From Pandoraea faecigallinarum (GTDB lineage Bacteria > Pseudomonadota > Gammaproteobacteria > Burkholderiales > Burkholderiaceae), in NCBI RefSeq assembly GCF_001029105.3, contig NZ_CP011807.3, positions 4,526,001-4,590,000 on the forward strand: a DNA stretch of 64,000 bases, written 5' to 3'. The position numbers and the translations under genes were made by a program. This document shows positions 52,570-62,996 of this stretch, one piece after another. Below the pieces are notes generated by a model that saw only the letters and a program-made list of their open reading frames with translations, was not told where the DNA came from and made no database searches. Within the stretch, counting starts at the first letter, position 1. Each line of letters opens with the position of its first letter.

Positions 52570-53739
52570 TCAACGCAGTTTCAACGTGGACAGGCCGATC
52601 AGCACCAGCATCAGCGTGATGATCCAGAAGCGGACCACCACCTGCGTTTCCTTCCATCCCGACAATTCGAAGTGGTGGTGCAGCGGCGCCATCTTGAAAA
52701 TGCGCCGCCCCTCACCGAACCGCTTCTTGGTGTACTTGAACCAGGTGACCTGCAACATCACCGAAATCGTCTCCGCGACGAACACGCCGCCCATCACGAA
52801 GAGAACGACTTCCTGACGCACGATCACGGCAACCGTGCCAAGCGCGCCGCCGAGCGCCAGTGCGCCCACGTCGCCCATGAAGACCTGCGCCGGGTGCGTG
52901 TTGAACCATAGGAACGCCAGCCCCGCGCCCGACATCGCCGAACAGAACACGAGCAGTTCGCCCGCGCCGGGTATGTGCGGGAACAGCAGGTACTTGGAGT
53001 ACACAACGTTGCCCATTACGTACGCGAACACCCCAAGCGCTGCACCGACCAGCACGACCGGCATGATCACCAGCCCGTCGAGGCCGTCGGTGAGGTTAAC
53101 GGCGTTGGAGGAGCCTACGATGACAAAGTACGTGAGCGCGATGAAACCGAACACGCCCAACGGATAGCTCATCGTCTTGAAGAACGGCACGATGAAGTCC
53201 GCCTTCGGCGGCAGATCGAGCGGGAATCCGTTGCGCACCCAGCTGATGAACAGCTCGAAAACCTTGAGATTGCTGGTCTCCGACACCGAGAACGCGAGAT
53301 AGATCGCCGCGAACAGACCGATAATCGACTGCCAGAAATACTTTTCGCGCGACGACATGCCGCGCGGGTCCTTGTAGACGACCTTCCGGTAGTCGTCGAT
53401 CCAGCCGATGATCCCGAAACCGAGCGTAACGAGCAGCACGATCCAGATGAAACGATTGCTCAGATCCGCCCAGAGCAGCGTGGCGACGGTAATGCCGATC
53501 AGAATCAGCACGCCGCCCATCGTGGGCGTACCCGACTTCACCAGGTGAGTCTGCGGGCCGTCGGTGCGCACGGCCTGACCCACCTTCATTTCGGCGAGCT
53601 TGCGAATGACCATCGGCCCGAACGAGAGCCCGATCACCAGCGCCGTGAGGCTTGCCATCACGGCCCGAAACGTCAGGTAGTTGAACACGCGCAAGTAGCT
53701 CGCATCCGCTTGCAGCCATTGCGCCAACGTCAGCAACAT
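52570..53739 (-). CDS. mraY: phospho-N-acetylmuramoyl-pentapeptide-transferase
   Basis: 389 residues, polytopic. It transfers phospho-MurNAc-pentapeptide to undecaprenyl phosphate, giving lipid I. Motifs [15 protein letters not shown] (about 68), [12 protein letters not shown] (Asp pair, about 112), NLTDGLDGL (about 216) and [15 protein letters not shown] (about 290) are all present. The gap to murF is 15 bp. Confidence 0.98.
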   Translation of the reverse strand: MLLTLAQWLQADASYLRVFNYLTFRAVMASLTALVIGLSFGPMVIRKLAEMKVGQAVRTDGPQTHLVKSGTPTMGGVLILIGITVATLLWADLSNRFIWIVLLVTLGFGIIGWIDDYRKVVYKDPRGMSSREKYFWQSIIGLFAAIYLAFSVSETSNLKVFELFISWVRNGFPLDLPPKADFIVPFFKTMSYPLGVFGFIALTYFVIVGSSNAVNLTDGLDGLVIMPVVLVGAALGVFAYVMGNVVYSKYLLFPHIPGAGELLVFCSAMSGAGLAFLWFNTHPAQVFMGDVGALALGGALGTVAVIVRQEVVLFVMGGVFVAETISVMLQVTWFKYTKKRFGEGRRIFKMAPLHHHFELSGWKETQVVVRFWIITLMLVLIGLSTLKLR

Positions 53740-53754
53740 TCCATCAATCCTTTA

Positions 53755-55188
53755 TCACTTGGCCGGGGCGTCTCCGCCCCCGCTTTCACTCGTCGCGCGC
53801 AATTGTTCGAGCACGCGCTCCATCCGCATGAAGCGGCTTCCCTTCACCAGCACGGTGGCCGGCGCACTTAACGTGGCTTTCAACTCGGCCACGAGCGGCG
53901 AAACATCGGTCACATCCGAAAAATGCTCGCCGCCGTCGCCGAAAGCGGCGACGCTCGCCGGCGTCTGCGCGCCCAGCGCCAGCAGCCTGTCGATACCGCG
54001 CTGTGCGGCGTATTCGCCCACCTCGCGGTGAAATGCGGGGCCGTTGTCGCCCACTTCGCCCATGTCGCCCAGCACGAGCACACGCGGCGCAGGGGTTTGG
54101 GCGAGCACATCGATTGCGGCCCGTACAGAATCGGGGTTCGCATTATAGGTGTCGTCGATCAACGTGACACCTGCAAGAGGTCCCTTTGAGAGCGTGGACA
54201 CCTGGAGACGGCCTTTGACGGCGGAAAATGCTTCGAGTGCCCGCACGATCGAACCCACGTCGACGTGCGCGCCCAAAGCGCAGGCAATCGCGGCCAACGC
54301 GTTGCGCGCGTTGTGCTCGCCCAGCAGCGGCAACGTGAGTGAGAACTCGCCCGCCGGCGACGCCACACGCAGCACCCGCGTCGCCACGTCGTAGCGGCCG
54401 GACACCGCCGCGCGTGTGTCGAGCGCAAAGTCGAGTACGCGGCGCTTGCCAGCGATCTCGCGCCACATCGATGCGAATTCGCTTTCCGCCGGGAACACGG
54501 CAACGCCATCGGCGGGTAGCGCCGCCAGTACGGCCGAATGCTCTTCGGCCACGGCGGCCACGCTCACCATGAATTCCTGATGTTCGCGCTGCGCGTTGTT
54601 GATCACGGCCACCGTCGGCTGGGCGATCTGCGCGAGGTACGCAGTCTCGCCCGGGTGGTTCATGCCGAGTTCGAGCACCGCCAGTTTGTCGCCGTCTTTC
54701 AGACGAAACACAGTCAGCGGCAGGCCGATGTCGTTGTTGAAATTACCCGCAGTGGCCAGACGCGCGTCCGCCCCCGCCGCCTCGGCGAAAATCGCCGAGA
54801 TCATCTCCTTGACGGTCGTCTTGCCATTGCTGCCGGTCACGGCGACCACGGGAATCGAGAAGCGGCGACGCCACGCCGCAGCCATCTCGCCCAGTGCGAT
54901 ACGCGTGTCCGGCACGAGCAGCGCCGGCGTGCCGAAACCTTCCGGAAGGCGCGTTGCGACCACGGCGGCGGCACCGGCGCGCACCACGTCGGGCAGAAAG
55001 TCGTGCGCGTCGAAACGCTCGCCCTTGAGCGCGACGAAAAGATCGCCCGGCTGAACCGAACGGCTATCCGTCACGATGCGCGAGAACGCCGTCGACGCTT
55101 CGCCAAGCACTTGCGACCCGGTTACGGCGACGTTGACATCGCGCAGGTTCCACAGGGGCGTGGGGGTCGTGGGGGTCGTTTGCGTCAT
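53755..55188 (-). CDS. murF: UDP-N-acetylmuramoyl-tripeptide--D-alanyl-D-alanine ligase
   Basis: 477 residues. It adds D-Ala-D-Ala from DdlB to the tripeptide. P-loop VTGSNGKTTVKEM at about residue 118, ELGMNHPGE at about 175 and the C-terminal DDTYNANPDSVRAAIDVLAQ at about 343 are visible. ATG 55188 overlaps the murE stop by 4 bp. The reading frame stays open far upstream across murE, but that part is in the wrong frame for a protein. Confidence 0.97.
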   Translation of the reverse strand: MTQTTPTTPTPLWNLRDVNVAVTGSQVLGEASTAFSRIVTDSRSVQPGDLFVALKGERFDAHDFLPDVVRAGAAAVVATRLPEGFGTPALLVPDTRIALGEMAAAWRRRFSIPVVAVTGSNGKTTVKEMISAIFAEAAGADARLATAGNFNNDIGLPLTVFRLKDGDKLAVLELGMNHPGETAYLAQIAQPTVAVINNAQREHQEFMVSVAAVAEEHSAVLAALPADGVAVFPAESEFASMWREIAGKRRVLDFALDTRAAVSGRYDVATRVLRVASPAGEFSLTLPLLGEHNARNALAAIACALGAHVDVGSIVRALEAFSAVKGRLQVSTLSKGPLAGVTLIDDTYNANPDSVRAAIDVLAQTPAPRVLVLGDMGEVGDNGPAFHREVGEYAAQRGIDRLLALGAQTPASVAAFGDGGEHFSDVTDVSPLVAELKATLSAPATVLVKGSRFMRMERVLEQLRATSESGGGDAPAK

Positions 55189-56768
55189 TCGCCACCTCCG
55201 CGCACAGTGGTCGCACGCGCGGCGAGTGCCAGACGTGCGTGTTCCTGATCGGAGAACGGCCGCTTCTTGCCCATGATTTCCTGTGTACTTTCGTGTCCCT
55301 TGCCCGCGATGAGCACGACGTCCGCCGCCTGCGCCCCGCGCACGGCCTGGAGAATCGCGCTGGCGCGGTCTTCGATACGACGGGCGGCATCGGGTTGCGC
55401 GAGTCCCGCGGCGACTTGCGCCATGATCTCGGCCGGCACCTCGGTGCGCGGGTTGTCGCTCGTGAGCACGACAGCGTCTGCCAGACGCTCGGCCACCGCC
55501 CCCATCTGCGGACGCTTGCCCGCATCGCGATCCCCGCCACAGCCGAATACGCAGACGAGCTTGCCGCCACGGGCCTCGGCCACCGGCCGCAGGGCCGCGA
55601 GCGTCTTGTCGAGGGCATCGGGCGTGTGCGCGTAATCGATGACGACCAGGGGCTGCCCCGGCTGTCCGATCTGCTCCATGCGGCCGGAGACCGGTGCGAG
55701 GGTCGCCAGACCTGCGATAGCGGCATCTTGCGGCACTCCGGCGGCGAGCGCCGCGCCGAGCACGGCCAGTGCGTTGCTGACGTTGAATTCGCCGATCAGC
55801 GGCACCGTGACCGGCTGACTCTGGTCGTCGATATGCAGCGTGAAGCGCGTGCCCGCGGTCGTCGCACGGATGTCTTCCGCACGCACGACCCGGTTGCCGT
55901 GCGCCGAGACCGCATTGCCGTGAATGCCGTACTCGAACACCGGCGTCTTGCCGGCCAGGCGCGCGAGCAGGCGCTGCCCCATCGCGTCGTCGCGATTGAT
56001 GACGGCGGCCTTCAGGCCTGGCCAGTCGAACAGACGTGTCTTGGCGGCCTCGTACTCGGCCATCGTGCCGTGATAGTCGAGATGGTCCTGCGTCAGATTG
56101 GTGAACACCGCGACGTCGAATGCGACACCGTTGACGCGGCCCTGGTACAGGCCATGCGACGACACTTCCATCGCCACCGCAGCGGCGCCTTGCGCGCGAA
56201 GGTCGTCGAGGCTGTGTTGAAGCTGGACGGCGTCGGGCGTGGTGAAGCCCGTGACGGTGAGATGTCCGGGAAAGCCGCTGCCCAGCGTGCCGATCACAGC
56301 GCTGCGCACGTTCGACTTCGTGAGCAATTGCGCCAGCCACTGGCTGCACGAGGTCTTGCCGTTGGTGCCCGTCACGCCGAGCATCGTCATGCCGGCGCTC
56401 GGCTCGCCGTACCAGAGCGCCGCCAATGACCCGGCGAGCCAGTCCAGACGCGGCACGCCGAACTGCGGCACGCTTGCGAGGCGGGTCAGCGATGCGGGCC
56501 ACGTAAAGTCGTCCGTCTGCCAGAGCACGGCGGCGGCCCCCCGCTCGACGGCGTCGGCAATGAAACCGCGGCTGTCGGCGCCCTTGACGGCGTACGCAAC
56601 GAACACATCGCCCGGCAAGACACGACGGCTATCCGCATGCAGCGTTGCCCCGGCGGGCACCGTACGACGCAGCCAGTCCCATGCCTGCGCGAGCGCGGCG
56701 CGCTCGGCAGCGTTCGCGATCATGGCGAATGTGGCGGGATTTTGCGGCGTCGGCGTCACGGGGCCCAT
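55185..56768 (-). CDS. murE: UDP-MurNAc-tripeptide synthetase, meso-DAP type
   Basis: 527 residues. P-loop TGTNGKTSCSQWLAQLL at about 131, and SDNPRTE at about 432, the DNPR motif that selects meso-diaminopimelate, so the wall is DAP-type. The ATG at 56768 has GGAG at good spacing and lies inside the ftsI 3' end (13-bp overlap). An internal ATG at 56723 is a weaker alternative. Confidence 0.96.
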   Translation of the reverse strand: MGPVTPTPQNPATFAMIANAAERAALAQAWDWLRRTVPAGATLHADSRRVLPGDVFVAYAVKGADSRGFIADAVERGAAAVLWQTDDFTWPASLTRLASVPQFGVPRLDWLAGSLAALWYGEPSAGMTMLGVTGTNGKTSCSQWLAQLLTKSNVRSAVIGTLGSGFPGHLTVTGFTTPDAVQLQHSLDDLRAQGAAAVAMEVSSHGLYQGRVNGVAFDVAVFTNLTQDHLDYHGTMAEYEAAKTRLFDWPGLKAAVINRDDAMGQRLLARLAGKTPVFEYGIHGNAVSAHGNRVVRAEDIRATTAGTRFTLHIDDQSQPVTVPLIGEFNVSNALAVLGAALAAGVPQDAAIAGLATLAPVSGRMEQIGQPGQPLVVIDYAHTPDALDKTLAALRPVAEARGGKLVCVFGCGGDRDAGKRPQMGAVAERLADAVVLTSDNPRTEVPAEIMAQVAAGLAQPDAARRIEDRASAILQAVRGAQAADVVLIAGKGHESTQEIMGKKRPFSDQEHARLALAARATTVRGGGE

Positions 56769-58531
56769 GGCTCGCTCTCCTCCACCTTGTCGCTCACGAC
56801 GAGCTTGGTCACCGGCGAATCCGGCACCACGTTCAATGCGCGCAACGTGCCGCCCACGATCGACGCGAACACCGGACCGGCGGCCACGCCACCATAGTGG
56901 GAACCGCGCCCCGGTTCGTCGAGCGTCACCGCCACGATGATGCGCGGCTCCGACATCGGCGCCATGCCGACGAACGACGCGCGGTACTTGCTCTTGTCGT
57001 ACCCCTTGCCCGACTGCTTGTAGGCCGTGCCGGTCTTGCCGCCGACGCGATAGCCGATGACCTGCGCTCGCGTGGCGGTGCCGCCCGGCGACGTCACCAT
57101 TTCCAGCATCTTGCGCACTTCACGCGCCGTTGCCGGCGAGATCACGGGCGTTCCCTTCACGACACTGCCGTCCGTCTTGTAGATGGAGATGGGCAACAGC
57201 TCGCCGTCATGAGCAAACACGGTGTACGCGCGCGCCAACTGAATCAGCGAGGCAGACAGGCCATAACCGTAGCCCATCGTCGCCTGCTCGATCGGACGCC
57301 AGCTCTTGGCAGGGCGCAAACGTCCTGCCACCGCTCCCGGGAATCCGAGCTTCGGCGCCTGGCCGAGGCCGACGCTGGCGAACATGTCCCACATTTCCTG
57401 CGGCTTCATCTGCAACGCGATCTTGGCGGTACCGATGTTGCTCGACTTCTGAATGACGCCCGCCACCGTAAGCAGACCGTAATCGTGCGTATCCGTGATG
57501 TTTGCGCCAAAGAAGTTGGCGCGACCGGTGGTCATGACCGTCGACGTCGGCTTCACGTAGCCGTTTTCGATCGCCGCCGCGATGGTGATCGGCTTCATGA
57601 TCGAACCGGGCTCGAACGTGTCCGTAATGACCCGGTTGCGCAACTGCGCCCCCGTCAGGTTCGTACGATTGTTGGGGTTGTACGTCGGCAGGTTGACCAG
57701 GGCGAGCACTTCGCCCGTGCGCACGTCGAGCACCACGGCGCTGCCGGCTTTGGCGCCGGTGCGCTCGATGGCGTCCTTGAGTTCGCTGTAGGCGAGGAAC
57801 TGAATCTTGCTGTCGATCGAGAGCGTGATGTCGTGCCCGTCGCGCGGCTGCGCCAGGATGTCGAGGTCTTCGACCACGCGTCCCAGCCGATCCTTGATCA
57901 CGCGGCGGCTGCCCGGCGTGGCGGCCAGATCCTTCTGCATCGACAGCTCGACGCCCTCCTGACCGATATCCTCTACATTCGTAAAGCCGACCACGTGCGC
58001 CGCAATTTCGCCTTCCGGATAGAAGCGCTTGTATTCCTTGCGCTGGTATACCCCCGGAATGTCGAGATCCGCGACTTGCTTGGCGACGTCGGGCAGGACT
58101 TGCCGCTTCACGTAGACGAAGCTCTTTTCCTGATTGAATTTGCGGCGCAGGTCCGGCTCGCTCATCTCGAGCAGGCGTGCGAGCTTGCGTACCTGATCGG
58201 CCGATACGTCGTCGGGCACGTCTTCCGGAATCGCCCAGATGGCCTTGACGGGCAGACTGGTGGCAAGCACCTGACCGTTACGGTCGAACACTTTGCCGCG
58301 CGTGGCGGACATCTCCAGAGTGCGTTCGTAACGGCTCTCGCCCTGACGTTGATAGAAGGCGTTGCCCGGCCCCTGAATCCAGAAGGCGCGCGCGACCAGC
58401 GACGCGAACGCGCCGAAGATCACGAAGACGAGCATCTTCGAGCGCCACATCGGCAGACGCACGGACAGGACCGGGCTGGCAGAGAACTGCACATCCTTGG
58501 TCTTGGATTTGGCGTCTTTGCGGCGAATCAT
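56756..58531 (-). CDS. ftsI: septal transpeptidase FtsI (PBP3)
   Basis: 591 residues. A cytoplasmic N-terminus and one membrane helix (about 30-50) lead into the periplasmic pedestal and the transpeptidase domain. The active-site triad motifs are EPGSIMKPITI (Ser in SxxK, about 290), KSSNIG (SxN, about 347) and GKTGTAYK (KTG, about 490). It crosslinks septal peptidoglycan with FtsW. It overlaps ftsL by 4 bp. Confidence 0.98.
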   Translation of the reverse strand: MIRRKDAKSKTKDVQFSASPVLSVRLPMWRSKMLVFVIFGAFASLVARAFWIQGPGNAFYQRQGESRYERTLEMSATRGKVFDRNGQVLATSLPVKAIWAIPEDVPDDVSADQVRKLARLLEMSEPDLRRKFNQEKSFVYVKRQVLPDVAKQVADLDIPGVYQRKEYKRFYPEGEIAAHVVGFTNVEDIGQEGVELSMQKDLAATPGSRRVIKDRLGRVVEDLDILAQPRDGHDITLSIDSKIQFLAYSELKDAIERTGAKAGSAVVLDVRTGEVLALVNLPTYNPNNRTNLTGAQLRNRVITDTFEPGSIMKPITIAAAIENGYVKPTSTVMTTGRANFFGANITDTHDYGLLTVAGVIQKSSNIGTAKIALQMKPQEMWDMFASVGLGQAPKLGFPGAVAGRLRPAKSWRPIEQATMGYGYGLSASLIQLARAYTVFAHDGELLPISIYKTDGSVVKGTPVISPATAREVRKMLEMVTSPGGTATRAQVIGYRVGGKTGTAYKQSGKGYDKSKYRASFVGMAPMSEPRIIVAVTLDEPGRGSHYGGVAAGPVFASIVGGTLRALNVVPDSPVTKLVVSDKVEESEPWAP

Positions 58532-58872
58532 CGCTTGCCTCCGCTCGCGGGGGCGGACGCGGCGCTCGCCGTCGGCACCGGCACGTCCACCATCGCACCC
58601 GAACTACCGGCCGGGGCGGACAGATATTGCGTGCGGCCCGGCGAGACGGCCTGCATCTTCAGGTCGCTGCGGGCCACGCTTTCGATACGGGCGCTCTTGC
58701 TCTGGGCGCTCTGCTCGTACTGAAGACGGTCCCAGTCCTGCAACAGCTGATGCTCGAGCGCCTGCTCGCGGTTCAGTTCGACGAACGTGCCGCGCGCACG
58801 GTACTGCGCATTGATCAGGGAGAGCGCGCAGCCGATGAGCAGCGCGAGCAGAAGAACGTTGAGCCGGCTCAT
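58528..58872 (-). CDS. ftsL: cell division protein FtsL
   Basis: 114 residues. It is bitopic, with an N-terminal membrane segment ([17 protein letters not shown], about 3-20) then a coiled-coil-like region ([22 protein letters not shown]). It bridges FtsB/FtsQ and FtsWI. The C-terminal Ala/Pro/Ser tail is unstructured. ATGA overlaps with both neighbours fix its place in the operon. Confidence 0.93.
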   Translation of the reverse strand: MSRLNVLLLALLIGCALSLINAQYRARGTFVELNREQALEHQLLQDWDRLQYEQSAQSKSARIESVARSDLKMQAVSPGRTQYLSAPAGSSGAMVDVPVPTASAASAPASGGKR

Positions 58873-59822
58873 GACGACACCCGCTCCATGACGCGCATGA
58901 TCGCCGAGCGCGAACGCGGGTTCGCTTCCACTTCGGCAGCGGACGGCTTGATCTTGCGGCTGGCCTTGAACGGCGGCTCGGGAATTTCGTGGGCGCGCAA
59001 AGGCACGCGGCGATCCACCGCCGGCGCGCTCGAGCGCGCTTGCATGAAGCGCTTCACGATACGGTCTTCCAGCGAATGAAAGCTGATCGCCACGAGTCTG
59101 CCTCCCGTTTCGAGGACATCGGCCGCCACATCCAGTGCTATCTGCAAGTCCGCAAGCTCTTGATTGACGTGAATCCGTAGAGCCTGAAAGGTACGTGTTG
59201 CCGGGTCCTTGCCCTTCTCACGGGTCTTGACGGCACCCGCCACGATCGAGGCAAGCTCGCGTGTACTGACGAGAGGCCCGAGGCGGTCGGCGTCTGCCCG
59301 GCGAGCAACAAGCGCCTTTGCAATCTGAAAAGCAAACCGTTCTTCCCCATAGTCCTTGATGACCTCCGTCATTTCTTCCAGCGTTGCCCGTGCCAGCCAC
59401 TCGGCGGCCGACTCGCCGCGCGTGGGATCCATGCGCATATCGAGCGGGCCGTCGGAACGAAAACTGAATCCGCGCGCGGGGTCGTCGATCTGCGGCGACG
59501 ACACGCCCAGGTCCAGCAAAACGCCCGACACTCTGTCGATACCGCGCCGGGCCAGCGCTTCGCGCAACGTCGCAAAGCTCTCGTGCTCAATCGAAAATCG
59601 CGGATCGGCAATCTTTGCCGCCTCCGCGATCGCTTGAGGGTCCTTGTCGAACGCGATCAACCTGCCCTTCGGACCCAGCCGTTCGAGCAGCCCGCGACTG
59701 TGCCCGCCGCGGCCGAACGTGCCGTCGACGTATACGCCATCGTCGCGCCACAGCAAGGCATCCACGGCCTCCTCCAGCAGGACCGTGCGGTGCTGCATTA
59801 CCGTTTCCACCGCGTGCGCCAT
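58869..59822 (-). CDS. rsmH: 16S rRNA (cytosine-1402-N4)-methyltransferase
   Basis: 317 residues (formerly MraW). It methylates C1402 in the 16S decoding centre. [17 protein letters not shown]-binding [15 protein letters not shown] (about 33) and [20 protein letters not shown] (about 102) are clear, as are the C-terminal [15 protein letters not shown] and NPRSRSA segments. It follows mraZ by 22 bp. Confidence 0.98.
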   Translation of the reverse strand: MAHAVETVMQHRTVLLEEAVDALLWRDDGVYVDGTFGRGGHSRGLLERLGPKGRLIAFDKDPQAIAEAAKIADPRFSIEHESFATLREALARRGIDRVSGVLLDLGVSSPQIDDPARGFSFRSDGPLDMRMDPTRGESAAEWLARATLEEMTEVIKDYGEERFAFQIAKALVARRADADRLGPLVSTRELASIVAGAVKTREKGKDPATRTFQALRIHVNQELADLQIALDVAADVLETGGRLVAISFHSLEDRIVKRFMQARSSAPAVDRRVPLRAHEIPEPPFKASRKIKPSAAEVEANPRSRSAIMRVMERVSS

Positions 59823-59844
59823 GCTCGTCGGACCACCTGATCTA

Positions 59845-60273
59845 TCAAAAAGTGAAGTTCTTCAGTGCCTCCGGCATACCCTGCGCCATCGCTGCCTGCT
59901 CCTTGGCGGCGTACGTCGCGGCATCCCAGAGTTCAAAGTGACTGCCCATGCCCAACAGCATGACTTCCTTGTCCATGCCCGCGGCCGCGCGCAATTCGGG
60001 CGCCACCAGGACACGGCCCGCCGAATCCATCTCGACGTCGGCTGCGTTGCCCAGGAAGATGCGTCGCCACCAGTGCGCGTCCATCGGCAGTGCGGCGATC
60101 TTGCCGCGAAAGATTTCCCATTCGGGCCGAGGGAACAGCAACAGACATCCATCCGGGTGCTTGGTGATCGTCACCTTGCCTTGCGCGTCGCCCTGAAGCA
60201 CGTCACGGTGCCGGGCCGGAATCGACATCCGTCCCTTTGCATCCAGTGAAAGTGCCGAGGCCCCTTGAAACAC
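59845..60273 (-). CDS. mraZ: transcriptional regulator MraZ
   Basis: 142 residues. It has two SpoVT-AbrB-like halves: [18 protein letters not shown] and [20 protein letters not shown]. It is the ring-shaped repressor that binds upstream of its own operon and is itself controlled by the MraZ/RsmH balance. The start is GTG 60273 with GGAG 5 nt upstream. It is first in the dcw cluster, and its likely operator is at 60341-60375. Confidence 0.96.
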   Translation of the reverse strand: MFQGASALSLDAKGRMSIPARHRDVLQGDAQGKVTITKHPDGCLLLFPRPEWEIFRGKIAALPMDAHWWRRIFLGNAADVEMDSAGRVLVAPELRAAAGMDKEVMLLGMGSHFELWDAATYAAKEQAAMAQGMPEALKNFTF

Positions 60274-60340
60274 GTGCGCTCCCGTGAGGTTTCGTCCGCC
60301 TGCCCGTCATGCCGAAAGAGAAAGATTTTGTGGCCTACAC

Positions 60341-60375
60341 CACACAAAAATACACTTTCTCACACTATTTCCCAC
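60341..60375 (-). promoter_or_regulatory. putative MraZ operator, four 10-bp spaced repeats
   Basis: On the minus strand, four GTGKR-type boxes begin exactly 10 bp apart: GTGGG (60375), GTGTG (60365), GTGTA (60355) and GTGTG (60345). MraZ is known to bind short direct repeats one helical turn apart upstream of mraZ. Three of the four are imperfect. Confidence 0.7.
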
Positions 60376-60692
60376 TTTAGAGGAGAGTGTATGGCCGGTC
60401 AAGCGTTTCGCCCGTTTTTCGAAGGGAATTTGGTAGTCAGAACAATGACTTAGCTCACTTTCCTAAAGCAGGAAAACGAAATTTTGTCAGAAAAATTAAA
60501 GACATAAGTGCGATAGTGAAAGTGGAACCTCATATTTTAGGCATCGCCTCGGGGAGGCCCGCCATCACTATCGATACCGGGTAGTGCGCGCTCACGCCGT
60601 GCCGAAACGAAGGAATCGCTGGCTGGCGCGCATCGCGAGGAGGAAAATCGACTCAGAAGGTGGGGGTCGTTCGGGGGGACATTCCGGACACA
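60376..60692. other. AT-richer intergenic region between mraZ and coq7
   Basis: About 320 bp, clearly lower in GC at 60390-60545 than the surroundings. It should contain the upstream part of the dcw promoter (minus strand). I see no gene. Confidence 0.45.
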
Positions 60693-61340
60693 CTATATAT
60701 AGTAGGCCGTCGTCGTCATCACCTTTGCAGCGGCGCGCATTACGCGCTGCACGGGGATGGGCAATTCGACCCCGCCGGCATCGCGCGCGGCCTGACCGTG
60801 CTCGATCTCATCGCGCCGCATCTGATCGACGATGGCCCGCGAGCGCAAGTCATGTGGCGGAAGATCGGCCAGATGGCTATCCAGATGGTGCTCCACCTGA
60901 CGCTCGGTCTCCGACATGAAGCCAAGACTCACCTTGTCGCCGCACTTGCCGGCAACGAAGCCGATGGCAAACGCACCGGCATACCACAGCGGGTTAAGCA
61001 GACTCGGGCGCGAGCCAAGCTCGGAGAGACGGTGCGCCGTCCACGCCAGATGGTCCTCTTCTTCCTTGCCTGCATGCTCGAAAGCCGTCCGTAGCTCCGG
61101 GCGCTTCGTCGCCAGTTTCTGCGCCTGATACAACGCCTGCGCACAAACCTCCCCAACATGATTCACCCGCATCAGGCCAGCCACGTGACGACGCTCTTCC
61201 GGCGTCAGGGCGTCATCGCCAACGGGCGCATCGCGATGCGAAGACGGCGCCGCGGCAGGCGTGGGACGGGATGCTTGCGTAACGCCGGCGATCGCGCGCA
61301 GGCCACGGTCAAGCTCGGAGATCAGGCTATCGGAGAACAT
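60693..61340 (-). CDS. coq7: 2-polyprenyl-3-methyl-6-methoxy-1,4-benzoquinone monooxygenase
   Basis: 215 residues. It is the diiron hydroxylase of ubiquinone synthesis. It shows ligand motifs [13 protein letters not shown] (Glu), KEEEDHLAW (Glu/His) and RDEIEHG near the C-terminus. The start is ATG 61340 ([15 protein letters not shown]); a longer start at 61415 would add 25 unlike residues. The substrate pool depends on IspB. The stop overlaps an ACTATATATAGT palindrome. Confidence 0.88.
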   Translation of the reverse strand: MFSDSLISELDRGLRAIAGVTQASRPTPAAAPSSHRDAPVGDDALTPEERRHVAGLMRVNHVGEVCAQALYQAQKLATKRPELRTAFEHAGKEEEDHLAWTAHRLSELGSRPSLLNPLWYAGAFAIGFVAGKCGDKVSLGFMSETERQVEHHLDSHLADLPPHDLRSRAIVDQMRRDEIEHGQAARDAGGVELPIPVQRVMRAAAKVMTTTAYYI

Positions 61341-61658
61341 CGTACTTTCAACTCGCTTAAATCTTTCACCATGTGGGACGCTGGACGATTCTATCGCGTC
61401 CGCCGCCGATGACACGCCCCTTTATCCGGCGCGCCTTGCGCGGGCGCAAACGCGGGAAATCCCCGTCTGACGCCGGTTTCCGGGATGTTGCGTAAACGAA
61501 ACAAAACCCGTCGCAAACCCGCGTAAAACCGGCCTTTTCCTTTGCCGCCCAAAGTGAATTTGTTACATTACGTCCAACTTCTCGCGAAGTTGATTAGCAA
61601 GGACGTTATCACTAGTGACCTTGTTAAACAAATCTCACAATCCTTTGGAGATCACTCA
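61341..61658. other. divergent region between coq7 and the porin, with leader hairpin
   Basis: About 320 bp. A stem CAACTTC / GAAGTTG with loop TCGC (61575-61592) sits in the likely porin 5' leader and could affect mRNA stability or sRNA pairing. TTTGGAG precedes the porin ATG. No other gene is seen. Confidence 0.45.
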
Positions 61659-62816
61659 ATGAAAAAGTCGCTTCTCGCTCTGGGTGTGCTCGGCGCATTC
61701 GCTGGCGCTGCTCACGCACAAAGCAGCGTGACCCTGTACGGTATCATCGACGCTGGCCTGCAATACGTCAGCAAGACCGGTGGCAGCCTGGCCGGCACGG
61801 GCAACGCAACGAAGAACTTCCAGTTCGCTAACGGTAACCTGCAAGGTTCGCGTTGGGGCCTGAAGGGTGCTGAAGACCTCGGTGGTGGCCTGAAGGCGAT
61901 CTTCGTCTTGGAAAACGGCTTCAACCTGGGCAATGGCACGCTGGGCCAGAACGGTCGTATGTTCGGCCGTCAAGCCTACGTTGGCCTGAGCAGCGCAACG
62001 GCTGGTACGCTGACCATCGGTCGTCAGTACGACTCCGTGGTTGACTTCGTTGGTCCGTACGCTTCGGGTAGCCAGTGGTCGACGTTCGCGGGCGCTCACC
62101 CGTTCGACAACGACAACCTGAACAACTCGTTCCGCGTTAACAACTCGGTCAAGTACACGACGGTCAACTACAACGGCTTCAGCGCCGGCGGTATGTATGG
62201 CTTCTCGAACTCGGCCAACAACGGCACGACGGGTTCGGGCTTCGCTAACAACCGCGCTTACTCGTTCGGCCTGGGCTACGCTAACGGCCCGGTGTCGTTC
62301 GGTGCAGGTTACTTGTACCTCGGCTCGCCGGCTAGCAACGCCAGCGGCGTGATCAACAACGGCGGCGATGCTACGACCCCGATGACGCTCGGCGGCGCAG
62401 CTGCTAGCGACAAGGCATGGATCGCATCGGCAGGCGGTTCGTACGCCTTCGGTCCGGCAACGCTGGGTCTGGTCTACGCCCACAGCGTGTATCAGTACAT
62501 CGGTGGCGGCAGCTGGAAGTTCGACAACGCCGAACTGAACGCCAAGTACATGCTGACCCCGGCTCTGCAACTGGGCGCATCGTACACGTACACCTGGTCG
62601 ACGCTGAACGCACTGGGCAGCAATGTGTCGCCGAAGTACCACCAAGTCAACCTGGGCGTCGACTACTTCCTGTCGAAGCGCACGGACACGTACCTGGTTG
62701 GTCTGTGGCAACACGCCAACAACGACGCTCCTGGCGGTGCATCGTTGAACGGCCTGGGCTTCTCGAACAGCACGAACCAGTTCGCTGTTACGGCCGGTAT
62801 CCGTCACAAGTTCTAA
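61659..62816 (+). CDS. Gram-negative trimeric porin
   Basis: 385 residues. The signal peptide MKKSLLALGVLGAFAGAAHAQ is 21 residues, so the mature protein begins SSVTLYGIIDAGL, the N-terminal beta strand of the Burkholderiales general porin family. It has the typical G-L-G/aromatic strand pattern throughout and ends in GIRHKF, with the C-terminal Phe read by the BAM complex. It forms an outer-membrane channel. Codon choice is shifted toward GCT/GGT and AAC, as expected for a highly expressed gene. GGAG lies 9 nt before ATG 61659. It is followed by a strong terminator. Confidence 0.95.
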   Translation: MKKSLLALGVLGAFAGAAHAQSSVTLYGIIDAGLQYVSKTGGSLAGTGNATKNFQFANGNLQGSRWGLKGAEDLGGGLKAIFVLENGFNLGNGTLGQNGRMFGRQAYVGLSSATAGTLTIGRQYDSVVDFVGPYASGSQWSTFAGAHPFDNDNLNNSFRVNNSVKYTTVNYNGFSAGGMYGFSNSANNGTTGSGFANNRAYSFGLGYANGPVSFGAGYLYLGSPASNASGVINNGGDATTPMTLGGAAASDKAWIASAGGSYAFGPATLGLVYAHSVYQYIGGGSWKFDNAELNAKYMLTPALQLGASYTYTWSTLNALGSNVSPKYHQVNLGVDYFLSKRTDTYLVGLWQHANNDAPGGASLNGLGFSNSTNQFAVTAGIRHKF

Positions 62817-62847
62817 GCTGACAGTTTCTGTCACTTAGGCTTTGACG

Positions 62848-62873
62848 AAAGGGCACCTTCGGGTGCCCTTTTT
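62848..62873 (+). terminator. intrinsic terminator after the porin
   Basis: 10-bp stem AAAGGGCACC / GGTGCCCTTT with a TTCG tetraloop and a T-run; a very strong terminator 31 bp past the stop. Confidence 0.9.
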
Positions 62874-62996
62874 TATTTCCTCACGCATCCGCGACACACA
62901 TACACGTATTGACGACCGCACTCGTATCCCCTCACTTGACCGTTCGTTTATTTCAAACCTAAAATTTCCACACTGTAAATTTTTTGACCATCGACC

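Noticed and set aside
60690..60703. ACACTATATATAGT, close to the NrdR box consensus, at the 3' end of coq7
   Set aside because: There is no second box 31 bp on either side, and the bases are explained by the coq7 C-terminal Tyr-Tyr-Ile-stop codons.
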